Under the pieces are notes generated by a model. The model searched no databases, was not told the origin of the DNA, and worked only from the letters and a program-made list of their open reading frames with translations. This document shows positions 8,176 through 16,023 of a DNA stretch of 64,000 nt, piece after piece; position 1 is the stretch's first letter, and each line of letters opens with the position of its first letter. Source of the stretch: Solimonas soli DSM 21787 (lineage in GTDB: Bacteria; Pseudomonadota; Gammaproteobacteria; Nevskiales; Nevskiaceae). A program made the translations under genes and the position numbers. The DNA is taken from contig NZ_AXDW01000010.1 of assembly GCF_000474945.1 (NCBI RefSeq), forward strand, positions 124,001-188,000, in the 5' to 3' direction.

Positions 8176-10026
8176 ATGCACAGCGCCCAGCGTGATCGCA
8201 TCCGCCGGTTGCGCGTGCACGGCAGCGCCGACGGGAGTCGGCGCTGCCGTGCGCAGCTGGAGGCGGGCGAGCTGCATCCGCCGTCGCTGCCGCGCAGCGC
8301 GATTCTGATCCTGCAGGAACTGCGCGTGACGCCGCCGCGGTCGCCGGTCTGGACACAGCAGGTGCGGCAGCGCGTCGATGAGGCCGCGCGCGGCGCGGCC
8401 TGGCCGGCGCGCGAGCCGGTCGGCGCCGGCTGCAAGGCCGTCGCCTTCGCCGACGAAGCGGAACTGCTCGCCTGTCTGGCGCTGGATGGCCTTGGCCAGC
8501 GGTTCGGCGAACGCTGGTGGTGGCCGCTGTGGCTGGGCGGCGCGCCGTGCGATCTGCGCGGCGTTGCACGCGCCTGGCTGCAGGCGCCGCGCGCCGTGCC
8601 GGCGGCGCTGCGCCTGCTCGAAATGCGCGCGCAGGCGCAGGCGCTGCTGCGCCGTCTGCTGCCGGCGGAGGCGCAGACGATCGGCACGGCTGTGGCGCGC
8701 GCGTACGGCGTGAGCGAGCCGGCATGCGAGCCATCGGGCGGTGCGCAGGTGCATGGGGCAGACACCGCGACGGACGATTCGCCATCGCCCGCCGATGCAG
8801 CATCGCCGCAGGCGTCATCGAGGCGTCGCGCGGAGCCGCCGCTGCCGGAGGGTCGCGAGCCGCAGGCGCTGCTGCGCTGGACGCTGTGGCAGCTGGCCGC
8901 GGCGGCGAAGGACGATCTGCGCGCGGCGCACCCTGAAGCGACGCGCGATGCCATGCCGGGCGGCATGTCGCGCGCGTCGCCCGCGCCGCCAGGGTCCGCG
9001 GCGCCCTCGCTTGCCGACATTGGGGCGCCGCCATCGCTGCGCGACGTCGCAAGCACCATCGCCGGGCCTGCCGGGGATCGGCCGGCGTCGGTGTCCGCAG
9101 CCGAAGCGCTGCCGGTCGCTGTCGCGTCGTCACGCGCGCCGGCGATCGGCGCGGGACCACGAGGCGTGCCGCCATTGGCGCTTTCATCTGTTGCCGCGGT
9201 CGGCGCAGGGCCGGCGCCGATGGTGTCGGCCGCGGCAATGCCGCCGTTGACGACAACAGTCGCCGAGGCCGCGCCGCCGCCCGGCGTCGGGCCGGCCTTC
9301 GTTTCCAGCGTCGCCGAACGTCGCGCATCCGTGCCGGCCGTCGCGCCGGCCCTGCCTTCGTCGCTGCGCCGTTGCGTCAGCGAATTCGGCGGCCTGCTGT
9401 ATCTGCTCAATGTGCTGCAGGCGCTCGATCTGTACGGCGATTTCACGCAGCCGCGGCACGACAGCCTCGCGCTCTCACCCTGGGCGCTGCTCGCGCTGCT
9501 GGCGCGCCGCTGGTTCGGTGTGGAAGCTTTGCAGGCCGATCCGCTGTGGCCGTTGCTGCTCGAACTCGCCGGCTGCGAAGCCGCGCGCGATCTCGGCGAT
9601 GGCTTCACGCCGCCGCCGTGGCAGGTGCCCGACGGATGGCTGCGCGCGTTTCCCGATGTGACGCGCGATCCGCCGCCGCGCCGCCGTGGCCGGCGGCTGC
9701 AGGCAGACGCCGGCGGATTCTGCCTGCGCGATGGCCCGCTCGAGGCCGCGACTGTCGATACTCCGCAGGCGGCGCGCCGCCGCTGGCTGATGCAGCTCTC
9801 GCGCTATCTGCTCGCGCGTCTGGCGCGCGCGCTCGGCGTGCGCACGCCGGCCGAAGTGCGCACGCAGCTCGTGCGCCAGTCCGCGCGCGTCGAGCTGAGC
9901 GCCACCGAGCTGCGCCTGCACTTCTCGCTCGCGGCCTTGCCGCTGGCGATCCGCTACGCCGGTCTCGATCGCGACATCGGCTGGATGCCGGCGGCGGGCC
10001 TCGCCATCCACTTCGAATATCTGTGA
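8176..10026 (+). CDS. eCIS-associated protein of unknown function (upstream of AAA+ ATPase)
   Basis: 616 residues from the ATG at 8176. The frame is open upstream, but that part would overlap the transmembrane end of the previous gene. Residues 1-180 are helical and Arg/Ala-rich. Residues about 180-395 include a long Ala/Pro/Ser/Val linker of low complexity. Residues 395-616 are the conserved-looking part: FGGLLYLLNVLQALDLYG, SPWALLALLARRWFG, and a final AGLDRDIGWMPAAGLAIHF resembling the 'GLD-R-D-P-G-W' ending known from proteins that sit next to the eCIS ATPase. The gene ends 18 bases before the ATPase gene, suggesting co-translation and partnership. It may help assembly or length control, but it lacks the sequence signs of the usual tape-measure family, so no function is claimed. 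Confidence 0.6.
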   Translation: MHSAQRDRIRRLRVHGSADGSRRCRAQLEAGELHPPSLPRSAILILQELRVTPPRSPVWTQQVRQRVDEAARGAAWPAREPVGAGCKAVAFADEAELLACLALDGLGQRFGERWWWPLWLGGAPCDLRGVARAWLQAPRAVPAALRLLEMRAQAQALLRRLLPAEAQTIGTAVARAYGVSEPACEPSGGAQVHGADTATDDSPSPADAASPQASSRRRAEPPLPEGREPQALLRWTLWQLAAAAKDDLRAAHPEATRDAMPGGMSRASPAPPGSAAPSLADIGAPPSLRDVASTIAGPAGDRPASVSAAEALPVAVASSRAPAIGAGPRGVPPLALSSVAAVGAGPAPMVSAAAMPPLTTTVAEAAPPPGVGPAFVSSVAERRASVPAVAPALPSSLRRCVSEFGGLLYLLNVLQALDLYGDFTQPRHDSLALSPWALLALLARRWFGVEALQADPLWPLLLELAGCEAARDLGDGFTPPPWQVPDGWLRAFPDVTRDPPPRRRGRRLQADAGGFCLRDGPLEAATVDTPQAARRRWLMQLSRYLLARLARALGVRTPAEVRTQLVRQSARVELSATELRLHFSLAALPLAIRYAGLDRDIGWMPAAGLAIHFEYL

Positions 10027-10044
10027 GCGTCGAGGGTCATCGTC

Positions 10045-12054
10045 ATGGAATCCACCAGCGCAAGCCGCAAGACCGCCGCCGAGCATTTCCGTCTTTGCTA
10101 CATCGGCGCCGTCGCGCAGCTCATCGAGTCGTATGCGCCGGGCGACGCGCAGGCCGCGGCGGCGCGCTACCCGTTTCTCGCCGACTACCAGATGGAGATC
10201 GAATGCCATGTCGGCGCCACGGCGACGCCGGCACTCGACTGGGCGCGACGCCTGCGCGAGTGGGAAGCGGACGCGGCGGACTTCCTGCCGCTGCGCGCGC
10301 TGCGCGAGCAGGGCGGCCTCTCCGAACTGGAGCTCGGCCTGCTGCTGACGGCCGGGCTCAACGAAGAGGACGCGCGCTTCGGCGAGCTGTTCGATTCCGA
10401 CCGCAGCGGCGCGCGGCGGCCGACGCCGGGCCTGCTGATGGCCTGGTGGCGCCTCTGCGGCGACGGCAGCGATCACGTCGAGGCGGTGCGCGGCGGCGTG
10501 CAGCGGCTCATCGCCATGGGCCTGCTGCAGAATCTCGCGCCCGAGGCGCCGCGCATGGAATGGCCGCTCGCCGTGCCGGTGGCGCTGTGGGACGCGATGC
10601 GCGGCACGCACGATCTTCTGCGCGGTGCGCGCTTCGTCGCGCGTGAACGCTGTCTGCCGCTCGCGCGCTATCTGGCACCGGACGAGCTCGCCGCCACGCT
10701 GCTCGAACTGCCGCAGGCACTCGGTGCCGGCAGCAGTCGCTGCCTGCTGGTGCGCGGCCCCGAACACAACGGCCGCAAGACGCTGATCGGCGGCGTCGCC
10801 CGCGCGCTGCACAAGAATCTGCTGCTGCTGCCGCCGCCGGCGGCCGGCGACGAGGAACGCGGCTACGGCGCGCTGGCGATCGCGCTCGACGCGATGCCGG
10901 CCTTCGAGGCGCGCCTGCTGCCGGGCGAGGCGATGCGCCTGCCGGATTTGGCGCCCTACGTCGGGCCGGTCGCCGTCGCGCTCGGCCCGCAGGGCGGCGT
11001 GCGTGCGCTCGGCCGCGAGCTGCTCGACGTGCAGCTGCCGATGCCGGGTCTCGCGCAGCGCATCGAGCACTTCCGCGCCGCCCTGCCGCAGCAGGCCGAC
11101 GACGCGGAATCCTTCGCCGCCGCGCTGCGCATCACCAGCGGCCACGCGCGCCGCGCCGCCGAGGCGGCGCGCAGCTACGCGCGGCTCGAACAGCGCGAGC
11201 GCGTCTCGCTCGACGATCTGCGCCGTGCCGCGCGCAGCCTGCACGCCGGCCGCCTGGAAACGCTGGCGATGCGTCTCGAACGGCGCGGCACGCTCGCCGA
11301 TCTGGTCTGTGACGGCGAGACGCTCGACGAAATGCGCCTGCTGCAGATGCGCTGCGCGCATCGCGAAACGCTCGCCGGGCTCGGCAGCGGCCACGCCGTC
11401 GCCAACGCCGGCGTGCGCGCGCTGTTCTCCGGTTCCAGCGGCACCGGCAAGACGCTGGCGGCGCAGCTGCTCGCGGCGAGCCTCGACAAGGACCTGTACC
11501 GTCTCGATCTCGCCTCCACCGTCAACAAGTATCTCGGCGAGACCGAGAAGAATCTCGCGCAGGTCTTCGCGCTCGCCGAGGAACTCGACGTGGTGCTGCT
11601 GCTCGACGAAGGCGACTCGCTGCTCGCGCAGCGCACCGACGTGAACAATGCCAACGATCGCTACGCCAATCTCGAAACCAATTTCCTGCTGCAGCGCATC
11701 GAGTCGTACACCGGCATCCTGCTCATCACCACCAACGCCGCCGACCGCCTCGACAAGGCCTTCGCGCGGCGCATGGACACCGTGGTCTCGTTCCGCCTGC
11801 CGGACCAGAGCCTGCGCTACGACATCCTGCAGCGGCACCTGCCGGCGCACGGCATCGACGACGGCTTCCTGCGCGAGGCCGCCTACCGCTGCCAGCTCAG
11901 CGGCGGCTCGCTGCGCAACGTCGCGCTGCACACGACGCTGCTCGCGCTCGAAGAAGGCGGCGAACCGGAGACGCGGCATCTGCTGCGCGCCTTCCAGCGC
12001 GAATACCGCAAGACCGGCGCCAGCTGCCCGCTGAAGCTGGCGGGCGTGCGCTGA
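10045..12054 (+). CDS. eCIS AAA+ ATPase (Afp15-like)
   Basis: 669 residues; ATG preceded by GAGGG (10032-10036). The C-terminal half is a full AAA+ domain: Walker A GSSGTGKT (463-470), Walker B VVLLLDE with D521 and E522, sensor-1 N564 in LLITTN, and candidate arginine fingers R575/R576 in FARRMD. An earlier region (about 230-395) looks like a second, degenerate AAA domain whose P-loop reads GPEHNGRKT (238-246) with no intact Walker B. Afp15-type ATPases are core members of eCIS loci and are needed for particle maturation or assembly; that is family knowledge. Here it sits directly before the two large cargo candidates. Identity as an AAA+ ATPase is certain; its eCIS role follows from context. 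Confidence 0.9.
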   Translation: MESTSASRKTAAEHFRLCYIGAVAQLIESYAPGDAQAAAARYPFLADYQMEIECHVGATATPALDWARRLREWEADAADFLPLRALREQGGLSELELGLLLTAGLNEEDARFGELFDSDRSGARRPTPGLLMAWWRLCGDGSDHVEAVRGGVQRLIAMGLLQNLAPEAPRMEWPLAVPVALWDAMRGTHDLLRGARFVARERCLPLARYLAPDELAATLLELPQALGAGSSRCLLVRGPEHNGRKTLIGGVARALHKNLLLLPPPAAGDEERGYGALAIALDAMPAFEARLLPGEAMRLPDLAPYVGPVAVALGPQGGVRALGRELLDVQLPMPGLAQRIEHFRAALPQQADDAESFAAALRITSGHARRAAEAARSYARLEQRERVSLDDLRRAARSLHAGRLETLAMRLERRGTLADLVCDGETLDEMRLLQMRCAHRETLAGLGSGHAVANAGVRALFSGSSGTGKTLAAQLLAASLDKDLYRLDLASTVNKYLGETEKNLAQVFALAEELDVVLLLDEGDSLLAQRTDVNNANDRYANLETNFLLQRIESYTGILLITTNAADRLDKAFARRMDTVVSFRLPDQSLRYDILQRHLPAHGIDDGFLREAAYRCQLSGGSLRNVALHTTLLALEEGGEPETRHLLRAFQREYRKTGASCPLKLAGVR

Positions 12055-12083
12055 AACGGCAAGCCGCCAGGCGCGCCCGAGCC

Positions 12084-15000
12084 ATGCCCGCCGCCAGCGC
12101 CACACGAGCATCGACCACGGCGGAAACGCCGGCGCGCGGCACGCCGGCGGCCAATTCACGCGGCGCGGCAGCCGGCGGCGCGATGCGCGACGCGCGGGTC
12201 AGCAGCATCCTGTCGGGCAAGCCGCTGTATCGCATGAGCGATGGTCGCCTCGTCGAACTGCCGAAAGGCATGACCGCGCAGGAAACGGCGATGCTCGAAG
12301 CCGAGGCGAGGGCCGCGCAGCAGAAGCTCGGCAAAGGCCCGGCGCCGAAGCCGGTGCCGGAGGTGCGCAAGGCGGCCGACAAGCGCGAGAAGGGCAAGGC
12401 CGAGCCGAAAGCCCCGACGAAGAAAGGCGCGGGTGGCGGTGCGATGCCGGCGATTCGCACCGCGCCGGTCGTCGCCCGGCTCAAGGCCGTCGGCGGCAAG
12501 GTCGCGAAGTATCTGCTGGCCAAGGCGGCGCCGGTGCTGGTGAAGGGCGTCGGCCTGCTGCGCACGCTGAGCCGCCACGAGCAGACGCACGACGACGCCG
12601 CGACCAAGCGCCGGCAGGCCGAGAAGGCGGTCGTCAATCCGGCCAGCGAGAACCAGTCGCGCAGCAATGCCGGGCAGGTCGGCATGATCGAGGCGCGTCC
12701 GGCGCCGCCGGTCGATCCCAACGCCGGCAAGCAGAAGCTGCAGCAGTCGCTCGCCGACAACGTGCCGAAGACGATCGAGGACGTCGACCACTTCAAGCGC
12801 GACATGAAAGGCCAGCATATCGGCGCCGATGTGCTGAAGGTGGTGCAGGGCGACAAGAATGCGGTGATCGGCACCTTTGCCGACATGGAGCGCACGCCGC
12901 CGCCGGCGCCGCCCGAGCAGACGCCGGAAGCGCTGCCGCCGCCGGAAGTCGCGCCGGCGACCGCGAACCTCGATCTCGGTGCCGGCGCCGTCGCGCCGAT
13001 CGCGCCCGAACACACCGACGTCAGCAACTTCACGCGCGAGGCCGACGGCAAGCTCAAGGAAGAAGGCGTCACCCAGGAACAGCTCGACATGGTCGACAGC
13101 GGCGATCTCGCGGCTGCGAAGACCGAGAAGAAGGGCATGGAGGCCAGGGCCAGGACCGAGCCGGCGGCGATCCAGCAGTTCTCGCGACAGCAGACGGCGA
13201 AAGTCGATCAGGAGCTGAAGAACGAGGAGAAGCAGCAGCGCGGCGCGCTGGTCGCCAAACGCAAGAATGGCCTCACCGGCAGCGCGCAGAAGCAGAAGAA
13301 GGCGAAGAGCGATCTCGAAAAGAAGCGCGACGAGGTGGCGGCCAGGATCAATGGCATTCACAGGACCGTGCAGGACAAGGTCAGGAAGCAGCTCGCCGAT
13401 CTGGAAACGCAGTCGATGAAGCGCTTCGACGACGGCAACACCGCCGCCACCAGGGCCTTCGAGGACGACGTCAAGAAGGAGCTCGACGACTTCAAGCGCG
13501 ACCGCTACTCCGGCGTGTTCGGCTGGGCGCGCAAGGCCAAGGATTGGCTGCTCGGCATGGAAGACCTGCCGGGCGTCAAGGCGATCTTCGATCGCAACCG
13601 CGCGAAGTTCGTGGCGACGATCGACAAGCTGGTCGCCGACATCGGCGCCGACAACAAGCGCGCGATCCAGGACTGCAAGGACCAGCTCGCGCGCGCGCGC
13701 CAGGAGATCAAGGACTACGTCGACAAACTCGGCCCGGCGCTCAAGGCCATCGGCCAGAAGACCGCGAGCGACGTCGGCCGCCAGCTCGACGAGATGGACG
13801 GCTTCATCCGCAGGAAGGAAGAAGAGCTGCAGCAGAGGCTGGCCGACAGGCAGCAGGCGGCGATCAAGGCGATCGACGACAAGATCGAGAAGATGAAGGA
13901 GGCCATGTCCGGTGCGCTCGCCAAGCTCGGCAAGCTGCTGCTGTGGGCGGCGAAGAAGTTCTTCACCTGGGCGCTGAGCAAGTTCGGCTACTCGCTGGCG
14001 GAGATCGAGTCGATCATCAGCAAGGGTGCGGCGGTGCTGAAGGCGATCTTCACCAAGCCCATCGTGTTCGTGAAGAACCTGATGAACGCGGCGATCACCG
14101 GCTTCCAGAACTTCGGCAAGAACTTCCTCAAGCATTTGAAGGACGCCCTGTTCGAGTGGCTGACCGGCTCGCTGCAGGGCGTGACCTTGCCGACGACCTG
14201 GGACGCCCGCGGCGTCGCCGGCCTCGCGCTGCAGATGCTCGGCATCTCCTACGCCAACATCCGTCGGCACATGGTCGCGGTCATGGGCGAGCCGGTGGTC
14301 GCCGGCCTGGAGAAGACCTTCACGCTGGTGAAGACGCTGATCACCGAAGGGCCGATGGCGGCCTGGGAGCAGCTCAAGGACATGGCCGGCGTGATGCGCG
14401 ACGCCTTCGTCGATGCGGTCAAGGACTTCATCAAGCAGAAGGTGATCGAGGAAGCGATCAAGTGGATCGGCGCCTTGTTCGTGCCCGGCGCCGGCATCAT
14501 CAAGGCCGTCATCGGCATCTACGACACCATCGTCTTCTTCATCCAGAAGGCGAAGGACATCGCGCAGATGATCGGCCGCTTCCTCGGCGCGATCGGCGAG
14601 ATCGCCGCCGGCAATATCGGCGCCGCCGCGCAGGCGATGGAGGACGGCCTCGCGCGCGGCCTGGTGCTGGTCATCAACTTTCTCGCCTCGCTGCTGCGCC
14701 TCAACGCCATCACCGCCAAGATCCGCGCCGCGATCCAGAAGATCCGCGACAAGGTCGATGCGGCGCTGGCCAAGGTCGCGAAATGGGTGGCGGAGAAGGC
14801 CAAGTCGGTGATCAAGAGCGTCGCCGGCGGGGTCAAGGCCGGTGTGCAGCGCGTCGCCGACTGGTGGCGGGAACGCAAGGGCTTCACCATCGATGACGAG
14901 CAGCACGAGCTGTCGGTTCAGGGCGAACCGAGCAAGCCCGACATCAAGATGGCCAGCGCGCGGCCGCAGAGCGTCCGCGAACTGCTCGCCAAGCGGCCCG

Positions 15001-15956
15001 GCAATGCCACGACCGTCGCCTGTCTGAAGGTGGTCGACGACCTCGAGAAGCTGATCAAGGCGCACACCGCGAGCCAGGGCTCATCGCCGGAGACCGACGG
15101 CATCCGCGCGCAGATTCGCGCCAGGCTCGCGCAGCTGGCGACCCTGCTGCCTTCGGTTTTCGGCGGACCGCTGCCGCTCACCACGATCACTTACAAGATG
15201 AGCGGCGGATTGGCCAAGACCGCCACCGCGATGCCGCTGACCAGGCGCGCCGGCAATACGGAGCCGAGCAAGGCGACCAGCGCGCCGATCCTGGCCGACA
15301 CTTACATGACGGCGCTGAACGCGACCTCGATGCAGTGGGTGAAGATGCACATGGTGAGCTGGCGCATGATGGGGCCGAACGCCGACTGGAATTTCGCCGC
15401 CGGCGACAAGAGCGCCAACGGCAACATGACGGCGCTTGAACTGGCGACCGAAAAGGCGATCAAGGGTCCGGCCCCGGCGTCTGCCAGCGATCCCGACGAG
15501 CGCATCCGCTGGTACGAAACCAAGGTCACCTATCAGAAGGATGATCCGGCCAATCCCAACATCAAGTACTTCGCGAAGACGATGGAGGTGACCGAAGGCC
15601 GATACAACCCCGCCAACGGCGCCAAGACGAGCAAGACGCACGGGCCCTGGACTTCGGCCAAGCCGCCGCTCGCGGCGACGATGCTCGTCGTCGACTTCAG
15701 CCAGTCCGGCCGTTCGATCATCGAAAAAAGTGTCGATCCGGCGACCGGCCTGAAGCTCGGCAGCACAGCCGGTCAGCGCATCGTCGACGCGCGCGGTCTG
15801 ATGGCTGCGGCCGAGGGGCGTCGCAACTGGGGCGCGGGCAAGGCCGCCGAGAAGCGCTTCAGGCAATACATGCGTGATGCCGGTGTCTCGGATTCGGTGA
15901 TCGACCGACTGCTCGATCTGACGCGAAAATATCCGACGCTGTTCAGGCTGCAATGA
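12084..15956 (+). CDS. giant eCIS cargo/toxin candidate 1, nuclease-like C-terminal tip
   Basis: 1290 residues; ATG 30 bases after the ATPase stop, weak Shine-Dalgarno. The first 130 residues are disordered, Ala/Lys/Pro-rich. A segment LSRHEQTHDD (162-171) is followed by helical, strongly charged coiled-coil-like sequence to about 590 (many K/E/R/Q). Residues 661-910 form a long amphipathic to hydrophobic helical module (GFQNFGKNFLKHLKDALFEW, then FVPGAGIIKAVIGIYDTIVF, then IAAGNIGAAAQAME) that also occurs in the next gene. Residues about 930-1290 differ from the neighbour and contain WVKMHMVSW (H1089), DWNFAAGDKSANGN (N1103, N1112), an H..N..N spacing reminiscent of DNA/RNA endonuclease toxins. 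Inferred: a polymorphic effector carried by the eCIS, with a conserved delivery backbone and an exchangeable tip. No DUF4157 domain is visible. Confidence 0.72.
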   Translation: MPAASATRASTTAETPARGTPAANSRGAAAGGAMRDARVSSILSGKPLYRMSDGRLVELPKGMTAQETAMLEAEARAAQQKLGKGPAPKPVPEVRKAADKREKGKAEPKAPTKKGAGGGAMPAIRTAPVVARLKAVGGKVAKYLLAKAAPVLVKGVGLLRTLSRHEQTHDDAATKRRQAEKAVVNPASENQSRSNAGQVGMIEARPAPPVDPNAGKQKLQQSLADNVPKTIEDVDHFKRDMKGQHIGADVLKVVQGDKNAVIGTFADMERTPPPAPPEQTPEALPPPEVAPATANLDLGAGAVAPIAPEHTDVSNFTREADGKLKEEGVTQEQLDMVDSGDLAAAKTEKKGMEARARTEPAAIQQFSRQQTAKVDQELKNEEKQQRGALVAKRKNGLTGSAQKQKKAKSDLEKKRDEVAARINGIHRTVQDKVRKQLADLETQSMKRFDDGNTAATRAFEDDVKKELDDFKRDRYSGVFGWARKAKDWLLGMEDLPGVKAIFDRNRAKFVATIDKLVADIGADNKRAIQDCKDQLARARQEIKDYVDKLGPALKAIGQKTASDVGRQLDEMDGFIRRKEEELQQRLADRQQAAIKAIDDKIEKMKEAMSGALAKLGKLLLWAAKKFFTWALSKFGYSLAEIESIISKGAAVLKAIFTKPIVFVKNLMNAAITGFQNFGKNFLKHLKDALFEWLTGSLQGVTLPTTWDARGVAGLALQMLGISYANIRRHMVAVMGEPVVAGLEKTFTLVKTLITEGPMAAWEQLKDMAGVMRDAFVDAVKDFIKQKVIEEAIKWIGALFVPGAGIIKAVIGIYDTIVFFIQKAKDIAQMIGRFLGAIGEIAAGNIGAAAQAMEDGLARGLVLVINFLASLLRLNAITAKIRAAIQKIRDKVDAALAKVAKWVAEKAKSVIKSVAGGVKAGVQRVADWWRERKGFTIDDEQHELSVQGEPSKPDIKMASARPQSVRELLAKRPGNATTVACLKVVDDLEKLIKAHTASQGSSPETDGIRAQIRARLAQLATLLPSVFGGPLPLTTITYKMSGGLAKTATAMPLTRRAGNTEPSKATSAPILADTYMTALNATSMQWVKMHMVSWRMMGPNADWNFAAGDKSANGNMTALELATEKAIKGPAPASASDPDERIRWYETKVTYQKDDPANPNIKYFAKTMEVTEGRYNPANGAKTSKTHGPWTSAKPPLAATMLVVDFSQSGRSIIEKSVDPATGLKLGSTAGQRIVDARGLMAAAEGRRNWGAGKAAEKRFRQYMRDAGVSDSVIDRLLDLTRKYPTLFRLQ

Positions 15957-15985
15957 ACCCGCGCGCCAAACCGCTCCAGTCTCAC

Positions 15986-16006
15986 GGCGGCGGCTTCGCC
16001 GCCGCC
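15986..16006 (+). other. GC-only hairpin between the two cargo genes
   Basis: A nine-base stem GGCGGCGGC (15986-15994) pairs perfectly with GCCGCCGCC (15998-16006) across a TTC loop. It lies in the 67-base spacer between the two large cargo genes, about 17 bases before the next start. There is no T-run, so it is not a normal intrinsic terminator. It could slow transcription or mask translation initiation of the second cargo. Confidence 0.5.
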
Positions 16007-16023
16007 GCCGTCCCGGCTTGACG

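Noticed and set aside
12576-12596. HEQTH (residues 165-169) in the first cargo as a zinc protease site
   Set aside because: It sits in charged helical sequence without a visible third ligand or zincin fold; it looks like part of a conserved backbone segment rather than an active site.
12156-15065. Very long open frame on the minus strand opposite the first cargo gene
   Set aside because: Product is Arg/Asp/Leu/His-rich with no family-like sequence; it mirrors the codon bias of the + strand gene. The same holds for minus-strand frames at 2040-4502, 16210-19170 and 6908-9328, and for the + strand frame at 58045-60600.
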